Assembly (NCBI GenBank): GCA_029243545.1
Contig: JAQWRV010000011.1
Location: 186,001 to 250,000, forward strand
Origin: Rhodospirillaceae bacterium
GTDB taxonomy: Bacteria; Pseudomonadota; Alphaproteobacteria; Rhodospirillales; Rhodospirillaceae
Direction of reading: 5' to 3'
DNA length: 64,000 nt
Within the stretch, counting starts at the first letter, position 1; each line of letters opens with the position of its first letter. Both the position numbers and the translations under genes were made by a program. Below the pieces are notes generated by a model, which worked only from the letters and a program-made list of their open reading frames with translations, had not been told where the DNA came from and ran no database searches. Positions 47,247 through 56,985 of the stretch are shown in pieces.

Positions 47247-48550
47247 CCATGGTTCTCATTGGTTTGCGTTGCCAGCCAAGGCAACGGATTAATGGGTTGG
47301 CCGCCCCGGCGCATTTCGACATAAAGTGAGGGAACGCCCTCTGGAGCCATAACGCCCACTGGCTCACCAGCCAATACAGTTTGACCGACAGCGCCGTCAA
47401 GATGGCTCATGCCAGCGAGAAGGGTATGGTATCCCTCGCTGTGTTCCAGGATCAAGAGTTGGCCGTAGCCCCGAAAAGGCCCTGAGAAGGCAACGACGGC
47501 ATCGAAAGGTGTAACAACCTGTGCGTCTGTGCGGGTTTTAATGACGATTCCTTTTGACCGGACATCCCCTTCTGTTTTCCCCCCGTACCGCTGGGTTAGC
47601 TGCCCTATCACCGGAAATGGAAGCGTGCCCCGGGCTTGCGCAAAGGACCGCGTTTCTTGTGGCGGCGCGGGGCGCCTCGCGACAACGATGCCCGGGGTCG
47701 GTGCGGTTCCATCGGGGGGGGGCAGGGTGGTCGGCCGCCGGGCAGCCTGCTTCATTTTTTTAGCTGCCTTTTCTGCCGCCTCTTCTTTTATCTGGCGTTT
47801 TCTGTCGGCGACTACCTTGTCGAGGAGGTCGCGCAGATCATCGGCCTCTTTAGATAGCGCATCCATACGCGTTGTGGCTTCAGCAGCCCGCTGCTCAAAT
47901 CCTGCTCGTAGCTCTGCTTTCTCGGCATACAAACGTTCCAGGTTTGATTGATCCGTTATCAATGCAGCCGCATTGGCGGCCACCTCGCTGCGCCGCTCAA
48001 TAATCTCCGTGCGTGTCCGGTAAAGGGACTCCAGCCCCACACGTAATCGATTAGCGTTGTCAGTCAGTGCCGGAATCGCCGCTGATAAAACTAGACCCGA
48101 ACGAATGGCGTCGGACGGACGTAAAGGCTGCAGTAAAAGGGCGTCGGTCGGTCGTACAGCCAGTCGTTGGAGCGCCATCAACACGTCGCGCATCTGCGCG
48201 TCTTTGTCCTCCAAGGTGTCGGCCAGTACGGATCGACGGGATTCAAGGCTGGTTAACTGATCTTCGAGCTCAATGAGAACCCTTTCCCGTTCCTGAATGC
48301 GCTGTGCGGCGGCAATCATTTTATTACGAACGGCCACTTCATTTTCTGCAGTGCGCGCCGCACGCTGCGCGGCCTCTTCCTGGGATGCGCGCGCGCGTTC
48401 TATATCCCGCTCGACCGCTTGCAGGTCTGCGGCGTTGGGGGCGCCTGCTTCAGTCTGGCTTGGAGCGTGAGTGGCAAACAAGGCTGACATCATGCCGCAG
48501 AGGGCAAATAAATTGTTTAGGTGTCGGCGTGAGTGGTTATTCAGCGGCAC
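47243..48550 (-). CDS. envC: EnvC-like murein hydrolase activator (degenerate M23)
   Basis: This 435-residue exported protein has a hydrophobic N-terminus, a long coiled coil (about 40-275, rich in Glu, Arg and Ala) and a C-terminal LytM/M23 domain (about 325-430). The zinc ligands expected in an active endopeptidase are lost: the H-x-G-x-D region reads RSKGIVI and the final H-x-H reads SLYVEM. This matches EnvC, which activates amidases instead of cutting peptidoglycan itself. The gene overlaps gpmI by 14 bases and ctpA by four. Role: daughter-cell separation at the septum. Confidence 0.9.
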   Translation of the reverse strand: MPLNNHSRRHLNNLFALCGMMSALFATHAPSQTEAGAPNAADLQAVERDIERARASQEEAAQRAARTAENEVAVRNKMIAAAQRIQERERVLIELEDQLTSLESRRSVLADTLEDKDAQMRDVLMALQRLAVRPTDALLLQPLRPSDAIRSGLVLSAAIPALTDNANRLRVGLESLYRTRTEIIERRSEVAANAAALITDQSNLERLYAEKAELRAGFEQRAAEATTRMDALSKEADDLRDLLDKVVADRKRQIKEEAAEKAAKKMKQAARRPTTLPPPDGTAPTPGIVVARRPAPPQETRSFAQARGTLPFPVIGQLTQRYGGKTEGDVRSKGIVIKTRTDAQVVTPFDAVVAFSGPFRGYGQLLILEHSEGYHTLLAGMSHLDGAVGQTVLAGEPVGVMAPEGVPSLYVEMRRGGQPINPLPWLATQTNENHG

Positions 48551-50132
48551 GGCGGGGCGCTGCGGCGTTTCGCATAAGGAGTGATTGACCAGTCATAACG
48601 TTTGGTTGGGCTAGCCCCATCAAATCTAGAATTGTTGGCGCTACATCGGCCAGGCGCCCATTTTTAAGCTCCGAGACTTCGTCCGGGCCCTCGACCAGGA
48701 CAATAGGAACAACGCCGACCGTATGTGCCGTGTGAGGCTCGTTGTTTTTGGGGTCAACCATCAACTCGCAATTGCCATGATCGGCCGTGACCAGCATTGC
48801 GCCGCTAGCCTTCCTGACCGCCTGGTCCAGCCGTTCAAGGCATTTATCAATTGTACCTGCCGCCTGAATGGCAGCCGGAAGTATGCCCGTATGTCCGACC
48901 ATATCGCCGTTAGCGTAGTTGACGACAATAAGGTCAAATTTTCCGGACAGAATAGCTTCAACCAGTTTGTCCGTCACTTCCGTTGCCGACATGGCCGGTG
49001 CCAGGTCATAAGTTGCGACTTTAGGACTAGGAATAAGAATGCGGTCTTCGCCGGGAAATTCACCCTCAGTTCCGCCATTCAAAAAGAATGTCACATGCGC
49101 ATACTTCTCTGTTTCGGCAATGCGCAATTGGGCTAGTCCTTGCTTCGAGATGATTTCGCCGATGGTTTGCTCGGGTGGCTCGGACGGAAAGATCGCCATC
49201 ATTTTTTTGGCCAGCGCACTGGAGTACTCAGCCATTCCAAGTGCGGCGTTTAGTGCTGGTACACGGCTACGCACGAAGCCGTTGAATTGAGAGTCCAAGA
49301 GCGCAGTCAAAATTTCACGCACGCGGTCAGAGCGGAAATTAGCCATCAGCACGCCGTCGCCACCTGCCATTCCTGTGTAACCGCCAATCACCGTGGGCTC
49401 GACAAATTCGTCGGTGATTTTGCTTGCGTATGAGTCTGTAATACAAGACAGCACGTCTGCCTTTTCATGGCCGTCTCCATTTACCATAGCGTCGTAGGCG
49501 CGTTCGACTCGGTCCCAACGGGTGTCGCGATCCATGGCGTAATACCGGCCAGATACCGTGCCAATCGACACATCGTCAACGCCGTCAAGATCGCTCAAGA
49601 ACGTGGTCATGTAATCATGGGCTGATTGAGGTGGTGTGTCTCGGCCATCAAGAAACGCGTGGATACGCACGGGGACGCCAGCCACCGATAATCCCCGTGC
49701 CAATGCGACAATATGATCTTGGTGGGCATGAACACCGCCCGGTGAAACCAGTCCCATGAGATGGCACGTTCCGCTGCTTTGTCTGAGGGCGTCGATAAAC
49801 GCGGTCAAAGAGGGCTTCTTCGCCAACGAGCCATCTGCGACGGCTTTATCAATACGCGGCAAATCCTGTAGGACGACGCGGCCCGCGCCGATGTTCATAT
49901 GCCCAACCTCTGAATTTCCCATTTGTCCGGTTGGTAATCCAACATCAGGGCCGCTGGTTTCGATTATGGCATGGGGCAAACCGGTGAGCGCGTCTGCGGT
50001 CCAGCGATCCCAGGTTGGCGTCTCAGCCAGGGCGATCGCGTTGTTTTTGCGCTCCAGGCGATGCCCCCAGCCATCCAGGATGCATAACACCACAGGCCGG
50101 GGATTTATCGAGTTGTTTGGGCGTTCTGGCAT
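48537..50132 (-). CDS. gpmI: Phosphoglycerate mutase (2,3-bisphosphoglycerate-independent)
   Basis: This roughly 531-residue metalloenzyme starts MPERPNNS, followed by VVLCILDGWG (catalytic Asp), TGQMGNSEVGHMNIGAGR (phosphoserine), AFLDGRDTPP, FRSDRVREI and VTADHGNCE metal-binding motifs. It interconverts 3- and 2-phosphoglycerate using two Mn2+ ions. The frame is open for 30 more codons upstream to 50222; ATG 50132 (or 50156) fits the family N-terminus better, and no strong Shine-Dalgarno sequence decides between them. It is the first gene of the gpmI-envC-ctpA operon and diverges from the SRP RNA. Confidence 0.94.
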   Translation of the reverse strand: MPERPNNSINPRPVVLCILDGWGHRLERKNNAIALAETPTWDRWTADALTGLPHAIIETSGPDVGLPTGQMGNSEVGHMNIGAGRVVLQDLPRIDKAVADGSLAKKPSLTAFIDALRQSSGTCHLMGLVSPGGVHAHQDHIVALARGLSVAGVPVRIHAFLDGRDTPPQSAHDYMTTFLSDLDGVDDVSIGTVSGRYYAMDRDTRWDRVERAYDAMVNGDGHEKADVLSCITDSYASKITDEFVEPTVIGGYTGMAGGDGVLMANFRSDRVREILTALLDSQFNGFVRSRVPALNAALGMAEYSSALAKKMMAIFPSEPPEQTIGEIISKQGLAQLRIAETEKYAHVTFFLNGGTEGEFPGEDRILIPSPKVATYDLAPAMSATEVTDKLVEAILSGKFDLIVVNYANGDMVGHTGILPAAIQAAGTIDKCLERLDQAVRKASGAMLVTADHGNCELMVDPKNNEPHTAHTVGVVPIVLVEGPDEVSELKNGRLADVAPTILDLMGLAQPNVMTGQSLLMRNAAAPRRAAE

Positions 50133-50276
50133 GGTCTTGTGGATAACTCGGGCCATCAGTGGGAATTGGGTCGTTTTTGAAGGGTCTCCGTCTGTTTGGC
50201 AAGCTTTTGGCTGGTCATTCAACGGTAACTCGGACGATCGCCTCTCAGGTATCTTTGCGAATCGGCAAGGGGGCCC

Positions 50277-50307
50277 TTGCGTCGGTACGTCTCACGTTTG
50301 ATATAGT
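50277..50307 (+). promoter_or_regulatory. Candidate promoter of the SRP RNA
   Basis: TTGCGT (50277-50282) resembles a -35 element and GATATA/TATAGT (50300-50307) a -10 element with 17-19 bases between, just upstream of the predicted RNA 5' end. Stable RNA genes need their own promoter, and this is the best match in the gap. Assigned by eye only. Confidence 0.45.
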
Positions 50308-50309
50308 GT

Positions 50310-50410
50310 CCTTGAGGGACTGGCGGCGGACGAGCGTCTCGCCAACCCGGTCAGATCCGGAAGGAAGCAGCCGTAACGAGTTTCCGCTTGGGTCGCCGTC
50401 AGGACCTCAC
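50310..50410 (+). ncRNA. ffs: Signal recognition particle RNA (4.5S type)
   Basis: The highly conserved apical loop sequence GGTCAGATCCGGAAGGAAGC (50349-50368) followed by AGCC is diagnostic of the SRP RNA domain that binds Ffh. The flanks GGCGGC (about 50322-50327) and GTCGCC (about 50392-50397) can pair to form the long hairpin. This is the short bacterial form lacking the Alu domain. It sits directly ahead of dnaX, a common alphaproteobacterial arrangement. It also overlaps the upstream extension of the dnaX frame, which rules out a dnaX start before 50410. End positions are approximate by about ten bases. Confidence 0.93.
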
Positions 50411-50452
50411 CCATTCAATTGCGTCAGATTTTGTCCCACGGATGAGAGCTTT

Positions 50453-52192
50453 ATGACCGACGACTCCAGGCCCTCAGACGATGATGGGCAAGCGTCCCTG
50501 ATCCCGAGCGGCGATGGTGATGCCGGTTATCAAGTTCTGGCCCGCAAGTACCGGCCAACTACGTTCACTGACCTCGTTGGCCAAGGCACGGTCGTGCGCA
50601 CGCTAACCAATGCGATTGAGTCCGGTCGCTTAGCCCAGGCCTATATGCTGACCGGCGTGCGCGGCACAGGAAAGACCACAACAGCCCGCCTCATTGCCCG
50701 GGCGCTCAATTGTATCGGAATAGACGGGGCCGGTGGACCGACGGCGTCTCCGTGCGGGCGATGTGAACACTGCCGTGCCATCGCCGGAGACCGTCATGTT
50801 GATGTGCTGGAAATGGATGCCGCCAGCCGGACTGGTGTTGATGACATCCGTGAATTGCTTGACGGCGTGCGCTACCGCCCAACTTCAGCGCGCAACAAGA
50901 TCTACATCATCGATGAAGTCCACATGCTGTCGAATCAGGCGTTCAACGCACTTTTAAAAACGCTGGAAGAACCGCCAGAGCATGTGAAGTTTATTTTCGC
51001 GACGACGGAAATACGAAAAGTGCCGGTGACGGTCTTGTCGCGGTGCCAGCGGTTCGATTTGCGCCGGATTGATGCCGAGCACCTCAGCAAACTGTTTGGC
51101 TCAATCGCCAAGAAAGAAGGCGCAACTGTGTCGGATGGAGCTTTGGCGCTGATTGCGCGTGCCGCCGATGGGTCCGCCCGCGATGGCCTTTCCATTCTCG
51201 ATCAGGCGATTTCTCAGGCCAGTGGCGGCGGCGGTTCGTCTTCGGTTGATGAGGTGGGTGTCCGCGATATGCTCGGTCTGGCCGACCGGGTTCAGGTATT
51301 TGATTTGCTGGATTCTGTCTTGCGCGGGAATGTCAAAGACGGCCTAACGCTTCTCTCTAGTCAATACGCGTCCGGCGCTGATCCTTTAGTGGTTTTGCAA
51401 GACTTGCTTGAACTCACCCATTGGCTAACCCGTATCAAAGTCGCGCCCGACGGGGCGAACGATGCCTTGGTTGCTGAGGCCGAGCGCACGCGCGGTAAGG
51501 ACATGGCCAACGCTTTGTCGATGCCTGTGCTCACACGCACATGGCAAATGTTACTCAAGGGTTTAAATGAAGCGCGTACGGCGCCGATGCCGCTACAGGC
51601 GGTTGAAATGACTCTCGTCCGCCTGGCTTATGCGGCTGATTTGCCGACACCCGGCGAAGCAATCAAAGCGGTGCAAAACCAGGGAAGCGCACCGTCAGCG
51701 GCGCGCCCAACCCCAACACGTTCTACGGCGCCATCCGGTGGAAACGGCGCCTCAGCCAAGGCGGTTATGACGCAAACCCAGGTACAACCTCAAACTCAAC
51801 CGGGGCCGGATGTTGAATCGCAGCCGACGGCGCACACAGAAACCGAACCCAAGTCATTGGCGGACGTGGTTGAGTTGTGCAACACCCATCGGGAAGCCAT
51901 TCTCTCAGGCCAACTGACTCACGCGGTTCATTTGGTGAGATTCGAAGCGGGACGCATTGAGTTTCGACCCAATGAAGGGACACCGCAAGACCTTGCGGGC
52001 AAGTTAGGGGCCTTTCTCCGTCAGATAACAAATGATCGCTGGGTCGTCAGCATCTCCAATGAACAAGGAGAGCCGACCTTGCATGAGCAGACGGTTGCCA
52101 CGGCTTCTGCGGACCCGTTTGTAAAATCAATTCTCGACGCTTTCCCTGGCGCGGCCGTTGAACGCGTCTGGCCCGTAGACGGCAACACATGA
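50453..52192 (+). CDS. dnaX: DNA polymerase III subunits gamma/tau
   Basis: This 579-residue clamp-loader ATPase starts [12 protein letters not shown], chosen because an earlier frame start would overlap the SRP RNA. AAA+ domain motifs are [12 protein letters not shown] (about 30-41), Walker [14 protein letters not shown] (about 65-77), a four-Cys zinc module (CGRCEHC region, about 98-110) and Walker [10 protein letters not shown]. The region after about 400 is variable and rich in Pro, Ser, Thr and Gln, followed by a tau-like C-terminal domain. No slippery sequence for programmed gamma production is obvious. It forms an operon with ybaB and recR. Confidence 0.95.
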   Translation: MTDDSRPSDDDGQASLIPSGDGDAGYQVLARKYRPTTFTDLVGQGTVVRTLTNAIESGRLAQAYMLTGVRGTGKTTTARLIARALNCIGIDGAGGPTASPCGRCEHCRAIAGDRHVDVLEMDAASRTGVDDIRELLDGVRYRPTSARNKIYIIDEVHMLSNQAFNALLKTLEEPPEHVKFIFATTEIRKVPVTVLSRCQRFDLRRIDAEHLSKLFGSIAKKEGATVSDGALALIARAADGSARDGLSILDQAISQASGGGGSSSVDEVGVRDMLGLADRVQVFDLLDSVLRGNVKDGLTLLSSQYASGADPLVVLQDLLELTHWLTRIKVAPDGANDALVAEAERTRGKDMANALSMPVLTRTWQMLLKGLNEARTAPMPLQAVEMTLVRLAYAADLPTPGEAIKAVQNQGSAPSAARPTPTRSTAPSGGNGASAKAVMTQTQVQPQTQPGPDVESQPTAHTETEPKSLADVVELCNTHREAILSGQLTHAVHLVRFEAGRIEFRPNEGTPQDLAGKLGAFLRQITNDRWVVSISNEQGEPTLHEQTVATASADPFVKSILDAFPGAAVERVWPVDGNT

Positions 52193-52229
52193 CACGAACC
52201 CTGTTCGTATTTTTCCAAGGATTGAGACT

Positions 52230-52553
52230 ATGAAGAACCTCGGCGCGCTCATGAAACAGGCGCAAGATATGCAGGAGAAAATGGGTGAGATGCAGGAGCG
52301 TCTCGCAGGCATTGAAGTCGATGGGTCTTCCGGCGCGGGTCTTGTTCAAGTGACGCTTTCCGGAAAGTCTGAAATGCGAGGTGTCAAGGTCGATCCTTCT
52401 TTGATGAAACCGGATGAAGCGGAAGTTCTTGAAGATCTCATTGTTGCCGCGACCAATGATGCGCGGGCCCGTCTTGAAACACGTATGCAAGACGAAATGA
52501 GTAAAGTCACCGGCGGATTGCAGCTTCCGCCCGGTTTTAAGATGCCATTTTAG
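52230..52553 (+). CDS. ybaB: YbaB/EbfC nucleoid-associated protein
   Basis: This 107-residue protein starts [20 protein letters not shown] and has the conserved [10 protein letters not shown] and Pro-Asp/Glu hinge pattern of YbaB/EbfC, a dimeric DNA-binding protein associated with the nucleoid. The dnaX-ybaB-recR order is conserved in most bacteria and supports the assignment. It lies 37 bases after dnaX and 15 before recR. Confidence 0.95.
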   Translation: MKNLGALMKQAQDMQEKMGEMQERLAGIEVDGSSGAGLVQVTLSGKSEMRGVKVDPSLMKPDEAEVLEDLIVAATNDARARLETRMQDEMSKVTGGLQLPPGFKMPF

Positions 52554-52568
52554 GGACACTACTGACCT

Positions 52569-53162
52569 GTGGCCGGACCTGATATCGAAGCGCTTATTCG
52601 TCAACTTTCCAAATTGCCGGGCTTAGGCCCACGGTCAGCACGCCGGGCTGTGCTGGTTCTCATCAAGAAAAAAGAATCACTGATGCTGCCTTTGATTCAG
52701 CTTCTTCAACAGGCCGCAGACAGCGTGAAAATATGTGGCACCTGCGGCAACTTCGATAGCCAGAACCCCTGTAGTCTGTGCCTCGACCCGAAGCGCGACC
52801 GGTCTACCATTTGTGTGGTTGAAGATGTCGCCGATCTTTGGGCCCTAGAGCGTAGTGCGGCTTTTCGCGGGATCTATCATGTGACCGGTGGGTTGCTCTC
52901 CCCTCTGGATGGGGTAGGGCCAGACGACCTCAACATTGCCGAACTGGCGCACCGGTCTGAGGCAAAAGAGGTGACGGAAATCATTCTTGCCCTCAGTGCG
53001 ACGGTCGACGGGCAAAGTACGGCACATTACCTGGCTGAGCGACTCGATGGCATAGATGTGACGATTTCCGGCCTGGCGCATGGCGTTCCCCTTGGCGGCG
53101 AATTGGATTACCTCGACGAGGGCACTCTCTCTGCGGCGCTTAAAGCGAGGCGGCCGGTCTAG
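52569..53162 (+). CDS. recR: Recombination mediator RecR
   Basis: This 197-residue protein has a helix-hairpin-helix ([14 protein letters not shown], about 14-27), a four-Cys zinc finger ([16 protein letters not shown], about 57-72), a Toprim domain ([16 protein letters not shown], about 79-94) and the C-terminal [20 protein letters not shown]. RecR loads RecA on gapped DNA with RecO and RecF. Translation starts at GTG 52569, as the frame has no ATG before the conserved N-terminus. It is the last gene of the dnaX operon. The 217 bases after it contain only a small TATGGC/GCCATA hairpin (53220-53234). Confidence 0.95.
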   Translation: MAGPDIEALIRQLSKLPGLGPRSARRAVLVLIKKKESLMLPLIQLLQQAADSVKICGTCGNFDSQNPCSLCLDPKRDRSTICVVEDVADLWALERSAAFRGIYHVTGGLLSPLDGVGPDDLNIAELAHRSEAKEVTEIILALSATVDGQSTAHYLAERLDGIDVTISGLAHGVPLGGELDYLDEGTLSAALKARRPV

Positions 53163-53379
53163 AGGGAGTGCGCCGGGTGAAGTCTCTAACGGCATTGTGA
53201 TCAGCACTTACCTCTTAGCTATGGCGTTGCCATATTTCCGCTTTAACTCTAAGGAATAGGTAGTGCGGCTTGGCAAAACGCAGACGTGAATTGGGCAAGG
53301 CCGTTCAGATGTGTAGTATGGGGCAGCATTTCGCTAGATGGTGCCGCGCCGGGCGATAATGAATCGGAGATAAGGTGAT

Positions 53380-54060
53380 ATGACGAGCCACATCGCAAAG
53401 CAGGTTACTGCAGCCCTTGTTATGACATTTGCGCTGGCCGCCTGCGCCAGTCCTAAATATGTGGTCTCCGATGTGACGCGTCACCACAGTCTGCCTCGTG
53501 CACCGTCGGGTGAGACATTCGTGGTCGTCGCCAGTGACGACGAGCAAGACGAAAGCCTTGCTTTCGATGCCTATGCCGCGCTCATTGAGCAACAGCTTTC
53601 TAAACTTGGTTTGCGGACATTTGGTGGCGAGCAATCTTCACCGGATATGGTGGTTACGCTTAAGTGGTCCACTGAAGGGCCAAGCCCCGATGTTAAATCC
53701 ACCAGCACCGGCTTCGGTTACGGCTTCGGTTACGGTAGCCGGTACAGCAGTTTCGGCTATGGCTTTGGCTTTCCCAGTGAAAGCCGGACCAAAACGCGCC
53801 AGATGTTTGTGCGCCGTGTTGAGCTCGCCATCTACGACGGCGACACCTATAACGCTGAAAATCCAACGCGTTTGTTTGAAGGAACAGCCGTGAGCGCAGG
53901 CACCAATGGCCAGATCGATCCGGTCATGCCTTATATTCTGCAGGCGATTTTTGAGCAGTTCCCGGGTGCGTCAGGCGCGACGCGAACCGTGCGGATCGAA
54001 GTTCCGCCAGACTCAGAAGCCGTACTCACCAACCAGTACAGTTCGCGCACAGCAAAGTAG
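53380..54060 (+). CDS. DUF4136-type lipoprotein with Gly/Tyr/Phe repeat
   Basis: This 226-residue precursor has a lipoprotein signal (MTSHIAKQVTAALVMTFAL then AAC, Cys at about residue 22), so it is membrane-anchored in the periplasm. The body resembles DUF4136 proteins: AFDAYAALIEQQLSKLGLR (about 66-84), SPDMVVTLKW and a C-terminal ILQAIFEQFPG. Between them lies a Gly/Tyr/Phe-rich segment (FGYGFGYGSRYSSFGYGFGF, about 112-131), common in this family. Function is unknown. It stands alone, convergent with nfeD. Confidence 0.8.
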   Translation: MTSHIAKQVTAALVMTFALAACASPKYVVSDVTRHHSLPRAPSGETFVVVASDDEQDESLAFDAYAALIEQQLSKLGLRTFGGEQSSPDMVVTLKWSTEGPSPDVKSTSTGFGYGFGYGSRYSSFGYGFGFPSESRTKTRQMFVRRVELAIYDGDTYNAENPTRLFEGTAVSAGTNGQIDPVMPYILQAIFEQFPGASGATRTVRIEVPPDSEAVLTNQYSSRTAK

Positions 54061-54088
54061 CGCAGTGAAGTAGCGGAGCCGCGGCAAA

Positions 54089-54538
54089 CTACTCTGCTGC
54101 TTCGATTTCCAAAATTGATCCGTCAACTGCCGTCACACGCACCTTAGTGCCGGCGGGCAGGTCGGGCCCTTTGGCTAACCAGGAACTATCTCCGACGTTA
54201 AGACGGCCACGTCCGTTCTTTACGGCTGTGTCCAAGGTAAAGGTTTTGCCGACGTATTGATTAGCGCGGCGATTCAGAGTGGGGTCTGCCGTTTCCACTT
54301 TGCCTGGCCGCCAAACTTTTCGCCCGACGACGACAGAAACAACGCTCAGCAGGGCGAAGACGACAAAGGAAATTTGCCAACCCAGGTCCGGCAGAACCCA
54401 CGCAACTACACCTGTGATGGCGGCCGCCACCGCAATGAAAAGGAAGACGACCCCTGGCGCTGACAGCTCAAGCACGAACAGGAGTAGGGCCAGTATCCAC
54501 CAAGACCAAAAGTCTAAACTTTCCAGAAATGCCTCCAT
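54089..54538 (-). CDS. NfeD-like membrane protein
   Basis: This 149-residue protein has three closely spaced hydrophobic helices (about 12-80) and a C-terminal beta-rich OB-like domain (VGKTFTLDTAV...VGDSSWLAKGPDLPAGTKVRV) as in short NfeD proteins. NfeD partners with SPFH/stomatin proteins in membrane microdomains. Here it lies five bases downstream of the SPFH gene on the same strand, the expected pairing. Confidence 0.9.
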   Translation of the reverse strand: MEAFLESLDFWSWWILALLLFVLELSAPGVVFLFIAVAAAITGVVAWVLPDLGWQISFVVFALLSVVSVVVGRKVWRPGKVETADPTLNRRANQYVGKTFTLDTAVKNGRGRLNVGDSSWLAKGPDLPAGTKVRVTAVDGSILEIEAAE

Positions 54539-54543
54539 TGGCC

Positions 54544-55518
54544 TTAGGCTCCAGTGTCCGGAATACGGCTTGCACGGGATTCCGCCGAGGCAACCTTGGA
54601 CTCTGCCATAGCCGTCTTGGCCAATTCCGCAATGCCGCCGATAGCGCCAATGACACCCGAGGCTTCAAGGGGCATTAGCACCAGTTTCTCGTTGGGAGAA
54701 TTGGCGAAGGCACCGAGCGTTTCCACATATTTTTGGGCAACGAAGTAATTGATCGCTTGGACATCGCCCTTGGCAATGGCTTCAGAAACCATGGTGGTCG
54801 CTTTTGCTTCCGCTTCTGCCAGTCGTTCCCGTGCTTCGGCTTCCCGAAAGGACGCTTCTTTTTCGCCCTCTGCTTTTAGAATTTGAGACTGCTTATCACC
54901 TTCTGCGCGCAGGATCGATGACTGCCGATCGCCTTCTGCTTCGAGAATATCGGCGCGTTTAATGCGCTCGGCTTTCATCTGCCGCCCCATGGCCTCAACC
55001 AGATCCCGCGGCGGTGAAATGTCTTTGATTTCGATGCGCGTCACTTTCACGCCCCAGGGGTTGGTGGCTTCGTCAACCACGGTAAGCAGGCGTGCGTTAA
55101 TTGCGTCACGTTGTGACAACAATTCATCCAAATCCATACTGCCCATGACCGTTCTAATATTGGTCATGGTCAAGTTCAGGATGGCTAGTTGCAAACCCCG
55201 CACTTCATACGCTGCTTTTCCCGCATCGAGCACTTGGTAAAAGACCACACCGTCAACGGTTATCATGGCGTTGTCTTTGGTAATAACTTCTTGTGATGGC
55301 ACATCCAGCACCTGCTCCATCATGTTCATCTTCGAGCCGATGGATTCGATAAAGGGCGTGATGAGATGTAGTCCGGGAGAGAACGTTCGCGTGAACTGGC
55401 CGAACCGTTCGATGGTGTAATTCCAGCCTTGTGGAATCACGACGGCGGCTTTAAAGACGATAACGATTCCGAGGAGCACGAAGATGATGACAAACGTCGA
55501 CGAGCCAAAAATATCCAT
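54544..55518 (-). CDS. SPFH/stomatin-like membrane protein (QmcA type)
   Basis: This 324-residue protein has one N-terminal membrane helix (about 5-27), an SPFH/Band 7 domain (VIPQGWNYTIERFGQFTRTF..., about 28-190), and a coiled coil rich in Ala, Glu and Arg with repeated ILRAEGDKQSQ-type units (about 190-260). It oligomerises at the membrane and is thought to organise membrane microdomains and modulate proteases. Pairing with NfeD supports this. A 165-base gap separates it from rmuC and probably contains its promoter. Confidence 0.92.
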   Translation of the reverse strand: MDIFGSSTFVIIFVLLGIVIVFKAAVVIPQGWNYTIERFGQFTRTFSPGLHLITPFIESIGSKMNMMEQVLDVPSQEVITKDNAMITVDGVVFYQVLDAGKAAYEVRGLQLAILNLTMTNIRTVMGSMDLDELLSQRDAINARLLTVVDEATNPWGVKVTRIEIKDISPPRDLVEAMGRQMKAERIKRADILEAEGDRQSSILRAEGDKQSQILKAEGEKEASFREAEARERLAEAEAKATTMVSEAIAKGDVQAINYFVAQKYVETLGAFANSPNEKLVLMPLEASGVIGAIGGIAELAKTAMAESKVASAESRASRIPDTGA

Positions 55519-55683
55519 AAATAAACTCTCCCTGTGATGATTTCCCGTCCGGTCCGCCGGTTTTTGTCTGAGCCGCAGACTGCATTCTACACGTTCGATA
55601 TGGGTTTGGTCTTTCAGGCTGTCAAATATAGGTAATTTATTAAATCAGAACACAATCTATGATTGTTGTCTGGGCAGGCGGCT

Positions 55684-56901
55684 TCAGGTTCCAGACCGGG
55701 AATCATTGAGGGCCGTAACGATCCCTCCAGCGTTTTCTTCCTCACCGGTGTCCGCAATTGAGGGGGCCTCGTCCTCTTGAAGCTCCACTTGCTTGATCTT
55801 GTTTCCATGCGAGACAATTTTATGTGCCGACGTTTGGATTTCTTCGATGTCTTTATTGGCCAGCTTAAAATGCTGTGAAAGGTTTCCAACCCGTTTATCT
55901 AGTCGGGTAACGTCCTTCATTAAGATATCTACTTCTTTTTGAATAAGCCCGGCTTGTTCGCGCATTTTGCTATCGCGGATAAGCGCGCGGACGGCGTGAA
56001 GGATAGCCCAAAGCGAAGAGGGGGACGCAACGACAATTTTGCGGCGCTGGCCTTCCTGAATCACGTTTAGAAAATTGGTGTGTAATTCCATGTAGATGGA
56101 CTCCGCCGGTACAAACATCAACGCCCATTCAGAAGTCTCTCCAGCAATGATGTATTTGTCGGCAATATCCTGGACATGTTTTATCACGTCGCGGGTAAAT
56201 TCTTTTCCGGCTGATTTGCGATCTTCATCGTTCGTGGCCTCCATCAATCGAACGTAGGCCTCATGGGGGTACTTTGAATCCACACCGATGGCACCGTGAG
56301 ATCCGGGCAATGTAATCAGACAGTCGACCCGCTTGCCGTTGGATAGCGTAGATTCAAATGCGAAGTAATCAGCCGGCAGCATGTCGCGGACGATATCTTC
56401 CATCTGAATTTGGCCGAATGCGCCGCGGGCTTGTTTGTTGGACAGAATATCTTGCAGGCCAATAATATCAGTCGATAGGTCGGTAATATTCTTCTGCGCG
56501 GCATCAATCACCGCCAACCGTTTTTGCAAATCCGTCAGGGACTTTGATGTTTTCTCCGTCGTCTTTTGCAGATTCTCCCCAACTTTTTGTGTTACCTCGG
56601 CAAGTCGTTTTTCCAGAGACGCTTTGATTTCCCTTTCTTGTGCTTGAAACTGCTGAGACAAATGAAGCCGGGCGGTCTCTTGGCCCTTGGACATGTGTTC
56701 GATCTGACCACGTAACTTGGTTTGGTCTTCTTTCATGCCGGTGAGGGACTCAATGAGCGCCGTCAACTGACCCGCGTTTTGGTCATCGGCTGGCTTTCGA
56801 CGTTTTAAATAAATCGTTAGCCAAACCGCGATGAGCACAAAAACTAACAGTCCAATCCCAGTTTCGGCGAAGGTTAGTCCAAATAATACTATTGTTTCCA
56901 T
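55684..56901 (-). CDS. rmuC: RmuC-family protein
   Basis: This 405-residue protein has an N-terminal membrane helix (about 10-32), a coiled coil (about 45-150) and the conserved RmuC domain (about 165-345) with RGAFGQIQMEDIVRDMLP, VDCLITLPG, VDSKYPHEAY and YIIAGETSEWALMFVPAE. The fold is nuclease-like; RmuC limits certain DNA rearrangements. The last 60 residues are acidic and variable. The gene is divergent from the DUF4139 locus and separate from the SPFH gene. Confidence 0.92.
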   Translation of the reverse strand: METIVLFGLTFAETGIGLLVFVLIAVWLTIYLKRRKPADDQNAGQLTALIESLTGMKEDQTKLRGQIEHMSKGQETARLHLSQQFQAQEREIKASLEKRLAEVTQKVGENLQKTTEKTSKSLTDLQKRLAVIDAAQKNITDLSTDIIGLQDILSNKQARGAFGQIQMEDIVRDMLPADYFAFESTLSNGKRVDCLITLPGSHGAIGVDSKYPHEAYVRLMEATNDEDRKSAGKEFTRDVIKHVQDIADKYIIAGETSEWALMFVPAESIYMELHTNFLNVIQEGQRRKIVVASPSSLWAILHAVRALIRDSKMREQAGLIQKEVDILMKDVTRLDKRVGNLSQHFKLANKDIEEIQTSAHKIVSHGNKIKQVELQEDEAPSIADTGEEENAGGIVTALNDSRSGT

Positions 56902-56985
56902 AGGCTTATGCCATGCCCTACCGGTGCGATGATCGCCAGAGTAGCTTAGGCGTTAACGAGAAACCACGACCGATAGAAAACCTTT

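Noticed and set aside
47243-48550. EnvC as an active zinc endopeptidase
   Set aside because: The zinc-ligand His/Asp and H-x-H positions are replaced, as in known EnvC activators, so degeneration is normal for the family and not a novelty.
50159-50452. A longer dnaX product starting at 50159
   Set aside because: The extension would run through the SRP RNA gene and has no similarity to dnaX; the conserved N-terminal region follows ATG 50453.
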